64,000 nucleotides of DNA from Karalla daura (taxonomy: Eukaryota; Chordata; Actinopteri; Chaetodontiformes; Leiognathidae). Positions within the stretch are counted from its first letter, which is position 1; the number at the start of each line of letters is the position of its first letter. This document shows positions 1 to 12,175 of the stretch, piece by piece. The notes under the pieces were generated by a model, which made no database searches, was not told the DNA's origin, and was given only the letters and a program-made list of their open reading frames with translations. The stretch covers positions 19,729,760 to 19,793,759 of the forward strand of contig CM055191.1 in NCBI GenBank assembly GCA_029224185.1. The letters are read 5' to 3'. Both the position numbers and the translations under genes were made by a program.

Positions 1-1424
1 TGAAAAGCAATTTGTTGTAATGGCTCATTTAGAAACATGTATCATTCCTTATAGTAATGATACATAGGTCCTGAGGGATCAGTGATGTAAGTGACCATAC
101 GCAAACATTAAAAATGTGAAATCATAGCATTTGGTCATTCTCTGAAATCAATTATTTCAAATATAGAAATGGTCAATAACTGATGCTCCAGTCATCTAAA
201 GACAGCTTCACAATGGTTTCAAGTGCCTTGGTTAAGTAAGGTGCACCTCATAATAAGGGATAAAAGCTTATTCCTCATATTTTTTTATGTCGCAGTTCAT
301 AAAAAGAATAGAATATGTTGTCAATATCTGACCTACAGCTGAATGAAACATACTCAAAAATGGAGATAAACAACAGCAGTGCAGCGACAATTATCATCTC
401 TGAAATCAAATAAAACATAGTGACTCATGTGTGAGTGGTAAAGGCAAAAATGAATCTACACAAGGCCAACAACAGGTTTTGTTATACAACAGGGGGTGTA
501 CTCAGTGAGACCTAGTGACACATAGCCACTGTATGCAAGTGCAGAGTTTGGTTTTGCACATTTTTGCTATGATTTAGATTTCTCACACTGCATCAAACCA
601 GCGGACCACTAGCAGACCACAGTGCGGTGGCCGGTCTCGTGTTCTTGTCTAAAATCCAAGCCACTTGGAAACGTATTGCCTTCGAAGATGACAAATGGCT
701 ACAGCAAAGTTTTGCACATGCAGCCGGATAAAGTTTATCTTTAGGGCATGTGCTGCTGCCAACAGTGCTTCCAGAAAACTTTAATCTTTCCTTTCAGAGG
801 CTCACTTCCTATTTCTGCGCAGGGGACTTGATGGGAGGCAGACCGGGGGTGTTTTGACACCCGTCTGAGGAAACGATCGCAGTGAGTGGGCCTGCTGCTG
901 CTGCCGCTGCTGTAACTGTGCAGCCTGTCTCCTGTGGTTCCTGCTGGCTGTTTCTCTGTAACTTAGTGCCCTGGCTACTTAATTAGAGCTTTAGGATGGG
1001 GGATAGAGGGGTGGGGGGACCCAGTCGGAGCAGAGCGCTTCTCCCAGTCAGCCAACTGTGTGGCTAACCAACTAGAGGAAGGTGCTTTTATTGAGAACAA
1101 TCCATCAGGGTGATCCGATGAGGTGTTGATTAGCCTACAGGCTACATGGTAAGCGGCTTATTAAATGCTACAGATATGTGTCCACGTGCAGCCAGATATT
1201 GCATGGGGTTGAGTCGCTCTCCCTCACACGTCAGCGGGGGCAAACATCATTACGCCGATGCTGTACCGCTGCACACCAAACAAATAAATTAAAAAAGCAT
1301 GGAGCAAAGCAAACTGGCAACAGTAAACACTATTGATGTGGCCGGCAGATTTCATTACAACACTCTGCTGTTTCAACTAATGACTAACTTCTTCAGCAAA
1401 ATCTAACATTGTGAGAGCTGCAGC
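1..1424. other. intergenic, unique sequence
   Basis: No gene, RNA or repeat that I can support. It is AT-rich, with a more GC-balanced block at about 780-1,260 that has no coding signal. Confidence 0.6.
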
Positions 1425-1425
<1 letters not shown>

Positions 1426-1469
<44 letters not shown>

Positions 1470-1511
1470 TTCAGAGAGAGGGAGACAGAGGGAGGGAGGG
1501 AGGGAGGGAGG
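1426..1511 (+). repeat. (GA)n-(GGGA)n purine tract
   Basis: About 86 bases, nearly all purine: interrupted GA dinucleotides, then GGGA units. The apparent reading frames on both strands (Arg-Glu and Ser-Leu repeats) are translation of the microsatellite. Confidence 0.95.
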
Positions 1512-4500
1512 CAGTATTACTGGCGTTGCTGTCAGTAGGGGGCTCAGGCCAAGTGGGAAAACGTCAGCACTGTCAATGGGAAGGAGGGCTTGATGTCGCA
1601 ATGATAGGCCTGCGTAATGGGCACTTTGAAAGAACAATCAGGGCCTTCTGTGAATCATATAGCCCGGCATGTAATTCATGTTTGCGTCTGTGAATTTGTG
1701 CCAGAGTATGAGAACAAAAACTATTTGTAGTCTGTAGAAACTAAGCTAAAGGTTGATCACGTCCTTTTTATGAGTCGCAGCATTGTGGCTCACGGTCTGA
1801 CTCATGGCACATCCTGACATGTTTCTGGCACTGTTTACTTCATGCTTTTTTGCTTGTTTCCTTTATAGCGTCTCTATTTTTATGCAAAGAATTTCCTGTT
1901 ACATGACTTTGTTGTTTTATTGATAGATATTTTGTTGCGGCCAACCCCAGGAAGTATCCATTTGCTGCGCTGTTTGTGTGTATTTACAGTATCATTATGT
2001 TATACTGGGAACATTTTGAGCTCGTTAGGGTGGATGTCAAAATTAACTACCACCTGTGTGCGTCACCACCAATGCATCATATGCTTGCTGGGAAAGGTCG
2101 CTTACTGATGACATCACAGGCCATCACTAACACAAACATGGGATTGACAGGATTATAATCAAACTAAATTGTAACATCTTCTCATACGGCAAAAGGGAAC
2201 GACCAGAGCAGCTGCCAGAGGTTTGTGGAAAAATTGGAGAACAGATCATTGGAAAGACAAAGACCACAGAAGTCAGTTGGCTAAGAGAAACATATCTAGT
2301 TAACAATTAATTTCTATCAACTCTTTTCTAACGTTACTGAAGGGCACTGAGTTCATCTGGCAGGGCGTGGTGCATTCAGAATGCATGGCATGTTGACCAT
2401 ATGAATAAAAACAAGAGATAGAGTAATGATAATTAACAATGGATCTTGTCTTTCCTTGCTGTCTTTAATGTGCTTTGTTTTAAGGACAGAAAAAAGATAA
2501 ATCTCTCTTGCTTAACCCCCTGTGCCTCCTACCAGATTAAAAATTCATAAGATATATTGAATCGGTGTGGAAATCCCAAAATATATGCAATTTGATCAAG
2601 TGGGGCTTAAAAGTGTCATTGTGCTTGTCAATAAGGGTTGCTGGCAATGTGGCAGTATCGCATTGACTCCTGCGTATTAATACTCAGTGTCCTATTGGGC
2701 CATCAGCTGATTGTTTGGAATGTAAATGATGCTGCTGATGGCTCCGGTGACTGATGGCTTAAATTCCAATTAATCAATTGCTTCATCAGTTTTCCTAATT
2801 CAGATCAAATATCTCCTGAGTGCACACTCTTCTTTCAGTGGTATTAGAAGAAATAAATGCTCTGGAAGTAATTTTCATCAATCTCGTGTACATGCCAATA
2901 TCCCTCACAAGCCTGGTCCAGGTTGAGGACTTAATGTCTTAAGTGTGTGTAGGTGTGTGAGTGTGTGTGGGTAGACGGTGGGATTTGCATATTAGAGAAG
3001 GCCCTGAGGAAGAAGAATTGGCTTGCAATTTTGTGATTATGTACTTTGATTGCCTGTTTTTAACTTGCTACTTTGACTTTAGTTGCATAGGCTTCATGAC
3101 AAAACAGTCTTTCATCCATTCAGCCTTTGTCAGAGGGTTAGAAGTATATCACGCTGACATTCCACCGCTCAAAAAAGCGGTTATGACAGGTCACAAGATC
3201 CCACCTTTAAGGAAACCAACCATGTGCATCAAATGAACCTGGCGTGAGTCTTTTGTCCTGGCGGCCTGTATATATCGTCACATCTCAAAACCCAAGCTGT
3301 CTCGGAAAGCCTCACTGTACGATAAGCCTGGTCAATTATACAAAATAAAATCAACTATTCATAAGTAGACTGTAATAGGATATTGGCTGACAGATTTAAT
3401 AATTCAGTTTTGCCGGGGCTTAACTGGTATTAGTTTGTAGCTAATGATCGCCTTTGTAAAAAATTCATTGAAGACAATGCTGGAGTGAGAAGATACACAT
3501 AATTATGTCTACTTCATTTACTTTAGCCCCCCTGCAATTTGAAAGCGATTTCTAAAGAGTCCTCAACTGTTTAAGCATGCAGAAGCAAAGGTACTGTAAT
3601 TTGATTTATGAATTTGATCCCACCACCCCCTAATTTAATTCATCAATGTTTCACAAGGAGCAATTATGCATTGTGCTACAGCTCCATTATCCAGTCTGAA
3701 TATCTTTGTCAGAGGGTGTGTAATGGTATTGCTACATATTCCATAATGGCTAGACGGGGCCTTGTCCCTCACACCCATTATTAGTATGTCCTTCTCCTTA
3801 ATTTGAACTTCTTTTTGGAACAATAGCTTTTGACAACACCAGATAACAAGAACATGAGTGAAGTTTAAGAGGCTGTGCAGGACTGTATGAATGCACTTGC
3901 AGACTCGTATGTCTGTTTTTTTGTTGTTTTATTTTTTTGAGATTTTCGTGTTACATGTTCATGATTTTAGTACGTGATATAATTAAAGCCTTGCTTGATG
4001 TGACCTCAACCTGCTGGTGTGTGGCCTGGAACAAACATGCAACATTTTTTCATCCCCTGGGATTTAAGTAAAATTGAAACATGCCTCTGAGAATTCATTC
4101 CTTAATTTCCATTTGTGCGAGTTCTCATGGTCAATTGAAATGAGAAGGAGAGGAACATAATGGTATGAAAAACACTGTTTTGTTTGTACTCAATGCTTTC
4201 AATTATCTGGGCATGATCAGGCGAACCACCAAAAGTAGCGATCTGACCTCTGAGAACATGAAGCGATGTGAACACCAGTCCACTCCCGCCTCAACCCCCC
4301 ACCTCCACCTCCACCTCCTCTCGACAAATGCTCAGCGGTCGTGAACCACATCGATCTGGGGTATAATTCTCTATGAAATTGATGGATGAGGGCAGCCATT
4401 GACAGAAAGGGTAAAGACCACTTTGAGATGTCCCCTGTGAATAAGTATGATGGAAAATAGATTGTTGAAGAAGATTTATGTTTGTTCTCCACTGCCACAG

Positions 4501-5374
4501 GAGAGGGCTACCCTCCTCACACTGCAGCAGCCCACACCCACCCACCCCAGCTCTGACCAATCAAACATGTCATTGTAGTCAGATTAAACTCAGTGGCTCT
4601 ATTCAGCTGCCAGCTCTGTGACAATTAGCTCTTTCTTGAAATGCAAGAGTGTAAAAAACACATTTTTTTGTCTATGTCTCAAATTACGGCTATGACAAAT
4701 GAAGTAGTACATTAATTCATTTTCAATTTATGAACTACATAAAGAAAAAATCGAGTGTGATACGTATGTTCATATATAAATAAATAAATATGGTCTCTTG
4801 ATAATTCAAGAGTCAATCGTTCGAGTCATATTCGGGCAGCCCTATGATGTGTGACCCTCCTTTTCTTCTTAATTTTTTTTCACAAATTGAGGAAATTTAA
4901 TTTATTGTACAATTTTCAACATATTTCACAATATACGGCACAAGCCTCCTATGAACAGGACAGGAGTTGCCTTGAAAGTCAACCAGACATTTTTGTGATT
5001 CAGTCTGCATGGACATGTGACTTTGGAAGTTTTGGTGAAAAGAAAACAAAGCTCCACCAAAAAGCACTTTGCAATCTGACCCTGTGCACCAACCAATATT
5101 CAGTTAAGAGATGAGATGTTCGATCAGCTAATGAATTACAAAGCAATTGTTCAGACCGATTCCACAGATGGTTAAACTAGAACAGGAAATTCAGTTTTCA
5201 CTGTAGGATGAAATAAATTAATGTTTTGCTTGCAGGTAAGTGTTGTTTAAACATGAAAGACAGTATACTATATTTGTTCCTGCACTTGCAGAACATAGAC
5301 CAGCATAACATATATATCAACATCCATTGGTCAGCTTACCTGTTTAACACCCAACAGGCCTCCTCACACAGGGA
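1512..5374. other. intergenic; candidate conserved noncoding blocks
   Basis: No exon is visible. Two stretches look like constrained noncoding DNA: about 2,620-2,900 (contains AATTCCAATTAATCAATTG and TGATTGTTTGGAATG) and about 3,400-3,830 (contains CAATTATGCATTGTG and several TAAT cores). They are free of simple repeats. This is a visual judgement without alignment. Confidence 0.3.
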
Positions 5375-5432
5375 AAAGGCAGGGAATATACCCTGGACAG
5401 CTACAGTGCAGTCCATGGCAGGGCACAATCTA
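5375..5432 (+). mobile_element. short fragment of the same teleost repeat
   Basis: The landmarks AGGCAGGG, ACCCTGGACAG, AGTCCATGGCAGGGCACA appear in the same order and spacing as in the fuller copy starting at 6417. Only this piece is preserved. It lies in the same orientation about 1 kb upstream and could be a separate insertion or a split remnant. Confidence 0.55.
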
Positions 5433-6416
5433 CCAACAATCTTGTACAAAAACATTGTTTACAAAATGCTCTTCCACCCATCCTCCCCTCATTATTTTGT
5501 GCAGTGCCCATTCGGGACTATTGTGAGCTAAATGATTAGTAGAATTTCTTCAGTACATTAAAGTGGCTTGGTTCTCTCACTTTATGTGTGGTTTATTCTA
5601 TATACAACTTAATGCTCAATTTCCATTTGCTACATTTTTCCTGGACTCTGTACTTCCATACCCATTTTCGCACAGACCAGGCTTCTTTAGTTTGTGTGTT
5701 GCCCTGCACATGCAGTGAGAAGAGAGGCATTCAGTGGCTGAGCTTAGTGAATGTGTGTACAGTATGTCTAGCTCCTGTCCTGGCTCCTCTGTGGCGTAGT
5801 ATTGTTTGGCTGCCAGCAGTGTAATCAGATAATACCACTGAGAGGTCAAAAGCACTGCAAGCTTTAGCTTCAGATTTCTGTCACCTTTTACAAAAACAAC
5901 CAAATGAACTGCTTCAAAAAGTATGTGTACCCAACTATTGGAACAGCGACAAGTAAACTTTGAAAACTGTGATACTACTTTGAAAATAGTTTTTCACTTA
6001 CTGTGTAATTTATTACGGGAACCAATTGCAATTTGGCAACTGCAATCATGCACTTAAGTACGAGGCTCTGTTAATAGTGATGTAAGTGAGTTAGTTTGTC
6101 TACCACTGTGAGATATCTCAAGATCTTTTAGAGGCATGACAAGGATTTATTATTGTTTTTCCATTGTCCCAAGAGGATGAAGCTTGACCCCAGCGATTCC
6201 CTAACAGTACCTCTAGTACCACTTATGTTTTGATGATGAAATGTTTTGATGAATCAAAACAACTTTGATGATCTTATAACTGGTCTTATCATCAACTTAG
6301 TTTTCCCATGAAAACTTTTAAACTTTTCAATACAAATATTATTTTGTATGTAATATTAACATACTGATATCCTTAACAAAAACAGTGAAGGGGGTTAACA
6401 TTCTTTTTCTAAACAC
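5433..6416. other. intergenic, nothing recognised
   Basis: AT-rich unique sequence between the two repeat copies. No gene, RNA or repeat that I can support. Confidence 0.6.
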
Positions 6417-6775
6417 ACTTTGTCCATCCAGCATCTTACCTGCTTTGTACCCAATAGTGTCACAGGGGTCTGCGTGTGCCACGTAGTTTTGAGGCAAGGA
6501 ATGCACCCTGGATAGGCCCCAGTTCATTGCAGGACATACACCTGCAATGAACCGGTGTATTCTCCAGAGAATACACCTGAGTCTCCAATTATTGCATGTT
6601 TTTGAACTGTGGAAGAAATCAGAGCATCCAGAGAAAACCCATTCAGACACAGAGAGAACATGCAGACACCACATACGGTACTGTACAGTTGAAAGGCTCC
6701 TGGTCGAAAAGGGATTTGATCCACGGACCATTTGTGACGTAGTAAGGTGCTCATGCTCTGACAAGTTCTGCACAG
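6417..6775 (+). mobile_element. decayed copy of a common teleost interspersed repeat (LINE-tail-like)
   Basis: The copy follows, in order, the landmarks of a repeat seen throughout teleost genomes: GTCCATCCA, GTCACAGGGG, GAGGCAAGG, CACCCTGGATAGG, CAGTTCATTGCAGG, GAGTCTCCAATT, GCATGTTTTTGAACTGTGG, CCAGAGAAAACCCA, GACACAGAGAGAACATGCA and GGGATTTGATCCACGGACC. I recall this unit as associated with L2/CR1-like LINE 3' tails, but the family name is uncertain. Many substitutions show it is old. The middle, where the consensus has a CACTCACATTCACA-like segment, is replaced by two inverted repeats. The long antisense frame across it is not a gene. Confidence 0.75.
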
Positions 6776-9700
6776 GTTCTGTGTATGGAACAGTGGCCCT
6801 AGCACTGTGTTTTGTGGCATTTATATTGCCTGCTATAGCATACCTATCCAATTATCTTTACGTGAAGGAAGGTTAGATTTAAATTACTCAACCATATATT
6901 TAATGCAATGGGTGTTAATGATTTCATGATAATGATTTCATTTATCATATCATTTTATCTCCCTCGGAAGCCAGAAAACTGTTATTTTTTTAAGGAACCA
7001 TCAGTGTTCCAAAGCATACTTTCTAATCATACTGTAGGCAGGAGGTCAGAGGGAAATCTAGCACAAGCATGATGTCCATGTTTAAACCTTTTGGTGTCAT
7101 GATCAGCGTCTTGTGTGGGCTCTGCCTGCAGCCCCTTCCCATGATGCTCTGCTGGTAGGGGTCCTCTCCTTGCATAGCCTTTATTTACATGATCCTCTTA
7201 TGAAAATATCACCTTTGGCATCCCAGAGGGCTGAAACAGGATAAAACTAGTATCAATTAGGCCTAGAAAAAACGCTTCCTACAAACCAAGTATCCAAAAC
7301 TTGGGACCTCAGTGAGTTCTGCTTTCATCATGTTGCCAGAGGGCAAAGAGGTCTCCCTTTTGTTTATGTTTAATTTGGCACTCTTTGCTGAGCATCATTT
7401 GTTGTCAGCAGAATATGGGGACAATGAGGGGAGTACCTTCTTATCTTACAAAAAAATACTTGTTTGTTTTTTGATGCCCTAATTACAGTAGATTTTCCTT
7501 GAATACCTATTTTAGAAATTGACGAAAAATTGATTGTGAAACACTCACCAAGCTAGTTACCATAATGCATGACCTGTAATTACTAATGAGGTCAATGTAG
7601 AAGTCTCTGTAACTGCATGACCAGGACTAGTGATCATTGATTCTTTATTTTAAGCCTTATTGCCTTTGCAACGCTGATTTCGTTTTAAAGGTAGTCAAGG
7701 GTTTACAAATCAGTGATTCTTCAGCTAAGGGACAAAACATGTCCGAGGGATGAAACTCATTTTTGTGGTTAAAAATGTATATAAAACATGTCACATGATT
7801 ATCTTTAATAAAAGAACAAGTACAGAATTGTACTATAAAATATGAATTCAAGGTTTTTTTAAACGTATATTTTAATTTTCATGGTTCAGTGTGTCACCAG
7901 CACCTAAAAAATCTCTTGTCCGAAAGCAGGTATCGTAATTTCAAAATACTTAAATAATTGCTTAGTAAAGTAAAATAAAACAAACATCATAGCTATTGTC
8001 ATAAAGTATTGTAAATATGTATTCAAACTGTATAAAAGTTTACAATTTAAGACACATTTTTATGTACTTTTTAAGTGATATATGTCCAGAGCTTATGTCA
8101 ACACCATAAGCTCGGCAAAACAGTCATTATTGTGGCCAACTCACACTTTAAGGAACCCTTTATCACTTCGTGTCTGATACACCTGCCATGAGGCCACAGC
8201 TCTGGTACACAAGCAGCTAGTGATAAACAAGACGGCTGTTGCTGCAAAAAAACATGAGTTATGATGAAGAATTGATTATTTTATCAACTCCATAAGTGTT
8301 ATATATTAAAAATATAACTTATACCTGGGAGATTGTTCTTCACCTTGTTCAACACCTTGTGCAAACCTTTTTTATACATTTTTTATATTAAATCCCCTTT
8401 GTCCCTGATCTCAAGAATGACTGAATATGTACTTTTAAGAATGAAATCGTCTTAGGTGACTATTTCCATTAGCACTGTTATAAATGCTGGTTCCTGGTTA
8501 GAGCTTATTTTGGAACTGTTTTATTTTCTTTTCTTTTCTGCTTGCACTGCCAAGTGTCGTTGGCCTCAAAAACTTATTCCAGGGTAGCACTACTTCTTTG
8601 TTTGGCTAAGAGTATTGGTGCTACAAAACAAGAACCTGGAATGTCAGAATTTCTAAGCTATTTGGAAAAATACTTTGGAATACCAGTAATGTCTGAGCTC
8701 CAGATCCGGAAACTAAGAGAAAAAAGTGACCTGGACTTATTAAAAAAATCAGACGTCTGTCAATTTACATATAATGTCAAAATAACACGAAGACATAATA
8801 TGAACAATAACATGAAGTTTGATGCAAAATAAATTAAATAAATAACTTTAATAATGAATTCATATGAATATGTAATATTTATATACGTTTTATGTAATGG
8901 TGAGGAGATGATCTTACATGTCATCCACCTTCACATGTTTTTAGGGTATTCTGACCTATTCAGCTGAGAAATTCTCCTTCCTAATTGTTTTGAACATGGC
9001 TCAAAGTCTCGGGGCGCGATGCCCAGGCCAACAAAAACAGCAAGCCTGCCTTTTTTGTTGCTCTGCATGAGAAGCTTTGGAGAAACATGTAATAACATTT
9101 AAAGAAGCTGAAGGGACGAGGAAAAAAAGGGACCAAAACATAGCCATGATTAAAATGTAAATTGTGACGTTATGACGTGGCTCTCTAGTGGTGGAAAAGC
9201 AACTGGTGCTCAATGGACCAGCACAAGAGAGAAAAAGACATCCTGATCCATACTCCTAAACAGTTGGTGGAGGTAATGCACTTAATTGTTATTTGCCGAC
9301 CGCTATAAAACCAAAGTCTTCTAGGCAAGTTATGCCACTCAGCAACCATCTTTGTAACACTGCTAAGTAAACCAAGTAGACATTAATGGGGACATGGTCA
9401 AATCCTGTCTTTAACGTAACAACAAGGCAGAAAAACTTACATACACATACATGATTTCCATTATATTAGACACAAACTGAAAAAACAAAAAACATCGACT
9501 TTACAGCAGAATGTTGTTTTGTGTAAGGAGTACTGAAGCAGGCATGCACACAAACCTTGACTCTGAGGCCAGTTGGCTTTGTTCTTCCTGTTTGCGCTGG
9601 TGAAACAATATGATTGGGCTGTATTCACCCGGATCGGCAGGAAAATGGGCCATCTTTGCCATTACAGACTTCCCCATTCAAAATGATCAGAGTGCTCTGT

Positions 9701-12097
9701 CTTTACAATATAAAACATCTTTGAAAAAATTGAAGAAGAAGGAAAACCAGCATTAGCTCCATCCCCTAACAAGCCTAGGCACTGCCAAAATCGTAAAAGT
9801 AGGTTTTTACACTCCTTTTTGAAAGATGCTACAGTTGTGGTTCATTTACATTTTTGTGAATGATTTCTCAAAGACATGGTTGAGTGCACCTTCACCATAT
9901 ACAGATTATCTTTGGCGCGATGTACACTGGTAGCCGGTTTGTTGCTGTGGCTCAGGTCAATGTTATGAGAGTGGAGTGGACCCAAGCCTCAGCCCTCTGT
10001 GGCATCACCCACTGGTTTGAGAAGGGCTGCTTTAACAGTAAGGCTCCTCAAAAACATAGCATTGGTAGAAGTAGTGATGACACGTTAACAATGCACCTCC
10101 AGATGTTGCTAAATAACCTCACAGCTTTGATAATTTAATTTGCTTGAGTAGCCAACGTGATAACCAAAGTAATACAATTTATTTATTATTTTCCACCAAA
10201 GAGTTTTTGATACTTGATTCAAAGAAAAAACTAACATTTCACTTAGTGTTAACCACATGACATCAGGATATCTACAGGTGGGACCACCATTTTATTTGGA
10301 TATAAGATGGTGTCCTCACAGGTACAGCAATACACTTGTGTGTGCAGGTCCCTGTGGTGACCTGTCACCTGTTTGATTTCATGCTGCTAATAGATGAGTG
10401 GGACAGTGAGGATGTCCGGGTGGTGAAATGAGCTGTCACACATACCTGTCATCTTATGCAGAGCTGTAACCTTAGCCACCGTAAGACACCAGCAGTGAAA
10501 AAAAGAACGTGCGTCCTTCTACCGAAGGACCTTTTTATCCCTCTTCACTAAGAGATGACACCGCCAAGATCTGCGCCGAAGAGTTTGTTGTCTTCCCAAA
10601 GCACTTAATGTGATCAGAGAATTAAAATTTCAGCGAGTCATTTAATGATGGCCTGGACCAAAGGGCCAGTAACGCCAAGCTAGAGTTTCCCGCGGTTCTG
10701 CAGTCATATCTCTGGCGTCTCGTGCCCTCTCATTTTGTTCATGCTGAGTGCATTACAGCTCTGCTGAATGCCTCACCCGCTCCCTGCTCCTCTTTAATGT
10801 GATCAGATAGATTTATTATGGGCCATGAGGTCATCGGGATTTTCTGTAATTGGAGTCAGGCTGAATGGTATTAACAGGTCCACAGCACTGTAAAGCAGAA
10901 GCATTTACATATAACTAGTTTTATTGAGCCCCAAGCTCATTTTATTTGTAATGAAGCACATTAATTGAGGGCAGAGTGAAATGATATTTAAATAAGAACA
11001 AATGTTGCCCTTGAAGTGACAGGTTGGGTTCATGATGTCTCTTTTTTATGTCTCTTTATGAATAGAGATAGAGACGCCATTGTGGAAATCTTGTTAATAT
11101 GTAAATACAGACATTACAAGCACATTTTTCGAGGATATTTTAACAGCTTAAGGCCAAGGATTAGCTGGGATCTCATGCTCGCTTTTTTCCCTCTTTTTTT
11201 TGTTCTTTGAAAATTTATCTGCTGTTCAAGTGAGCAAAGGACTTCTCAGTTACACTTGACTGAATGGAGCATATTTGAGTAGCAAGTGCTGAACATTTTA
11301 TGTATTTCCAGGGATTAGTGTTAAGAGACTTGTGATGCTCAAAAACAACCCATAAATGGCATAATTCAAGAGTTTTACACTCATTTATGCTTTTTAATCC
11401 TTTGCAGTGTGTCTGTATGCTTTGGATGTGAGCCAGTGCACACGTACAGCTATGAGAAATCACTATCAGCGGCACTTTAGGCATGCATGTCTGAATGTGT
11501 GTGTGTCAGAATTTCTGTTTGTGTGTGTGTGTGTGAGTGTAAATTTGTGTCAGTAGTCTGTATCTGTGTGTCTGGGCTGTAGATGCTTTGTCTCGTTAAT
11601 GAGAGGCGTTCAGGGCCTCCACGGGGGCCTGTGGAAGATAATCTTCTCCTGTTTTGCTATGAAAGCTCTTCTCAACGTAACCGAAGAAACTCACTCAAAT
11701 GGCGGAGGGTTCGGTTGAATAATTCAGCATTTACAATCAATTTTGGTCCCCACCTCATCTCGACACCTCTCTTGGACCACAGGGCTCGCAGGCTCATCAT
11801 GGGAATGTTGACAATTCCCAGTACGATGCCCTCTCCAGCCCCGTGGCAACATGAGAAGCTATGGGAGCATGCATATCTGTTTGAGTTTGCAATTAAGTAT
11901 ATTGAATTATCCCAGAAAAAAACAAAATGCTGTTCAATTGTCACCTACAATCACAGAAATGTAGAATAACGTCATAAATTATGAGCACCCAATTATCAGC
12001 TCACTGGTCAGAAACTGTATGCCTGATTACACTGTAACTCACTTTCATCTGATTTGCTGTATTTTAGTTATATTTATCTGTCTTATATTCAGCTATG
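6776..12097. other. intergenic; candidate enhancer-like blocks at 10.5-11.0 and 11.6-12.0 kb
   Basis: No supported exon. Positions 6,776-10,500 are mostly AT-rich and unremarkable; the 96-codon frame at 8542-8832 has no recognisable family features. Positions 10,540-10,990 carry two exact copies of a 14-base motif and many TAAT cores (ATTAATTGAGG, TGTAATTGGAG). Positions 11,583-11,970 are repeat-free with balanced composition. Both look like noncoding elements rather than genes. Confidence 0.3.
10605..10807 (+). promoter_or_regulatory. candidate enhancer core with duplicated 14-mer
   Basis: TTAATGTGATCAGA occurs exactly at 10605-10618 and again at 10794-10807, same strand, with unrelated flanks. 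It includes the palindrome TGATCA next to a TTAAT core. Function is inferred only from the repetition. Confidence 0.25.
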
Positions 12098-12175
12098 CAT
12101 GTGTGTGTTTGTGTTGTGTGTGTGTACATAGACATATATATACATACACACAGACACACGCATACAGATATATAC
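12098..12175 (+). repeat. GT-rich / AT / CA-rich inverted microsatellite
   Basis: A GT-rich arm (about 12100-12125), an AT-rich centre (12126-12144) and a CA-rich arm (12145-12165) form an imperfect inverted repeat able to fold on itself. Confidence 0.8.

Noticed and set aside
4818..4830. tRNA B-box-like GTTCGAGTC
   Set aside because: No A box at a suitable distance and no cloverleaf arms, so neither a tRNA nor a recognisable SINE.
6339..6851. 170-codon minus-strand open frame
   Set aside because: It runs antisense through a decayed interspersed repeat. Its peptide is a translation of repeat landmarks, not a gene.
8542..8832. 96-codon plus-strand frame with Lys/Leu-rich, helical-looking end
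   Set aside because: No family features, no splice context that makes a gene, and AT-rich surroundings. It is compatible with chance.
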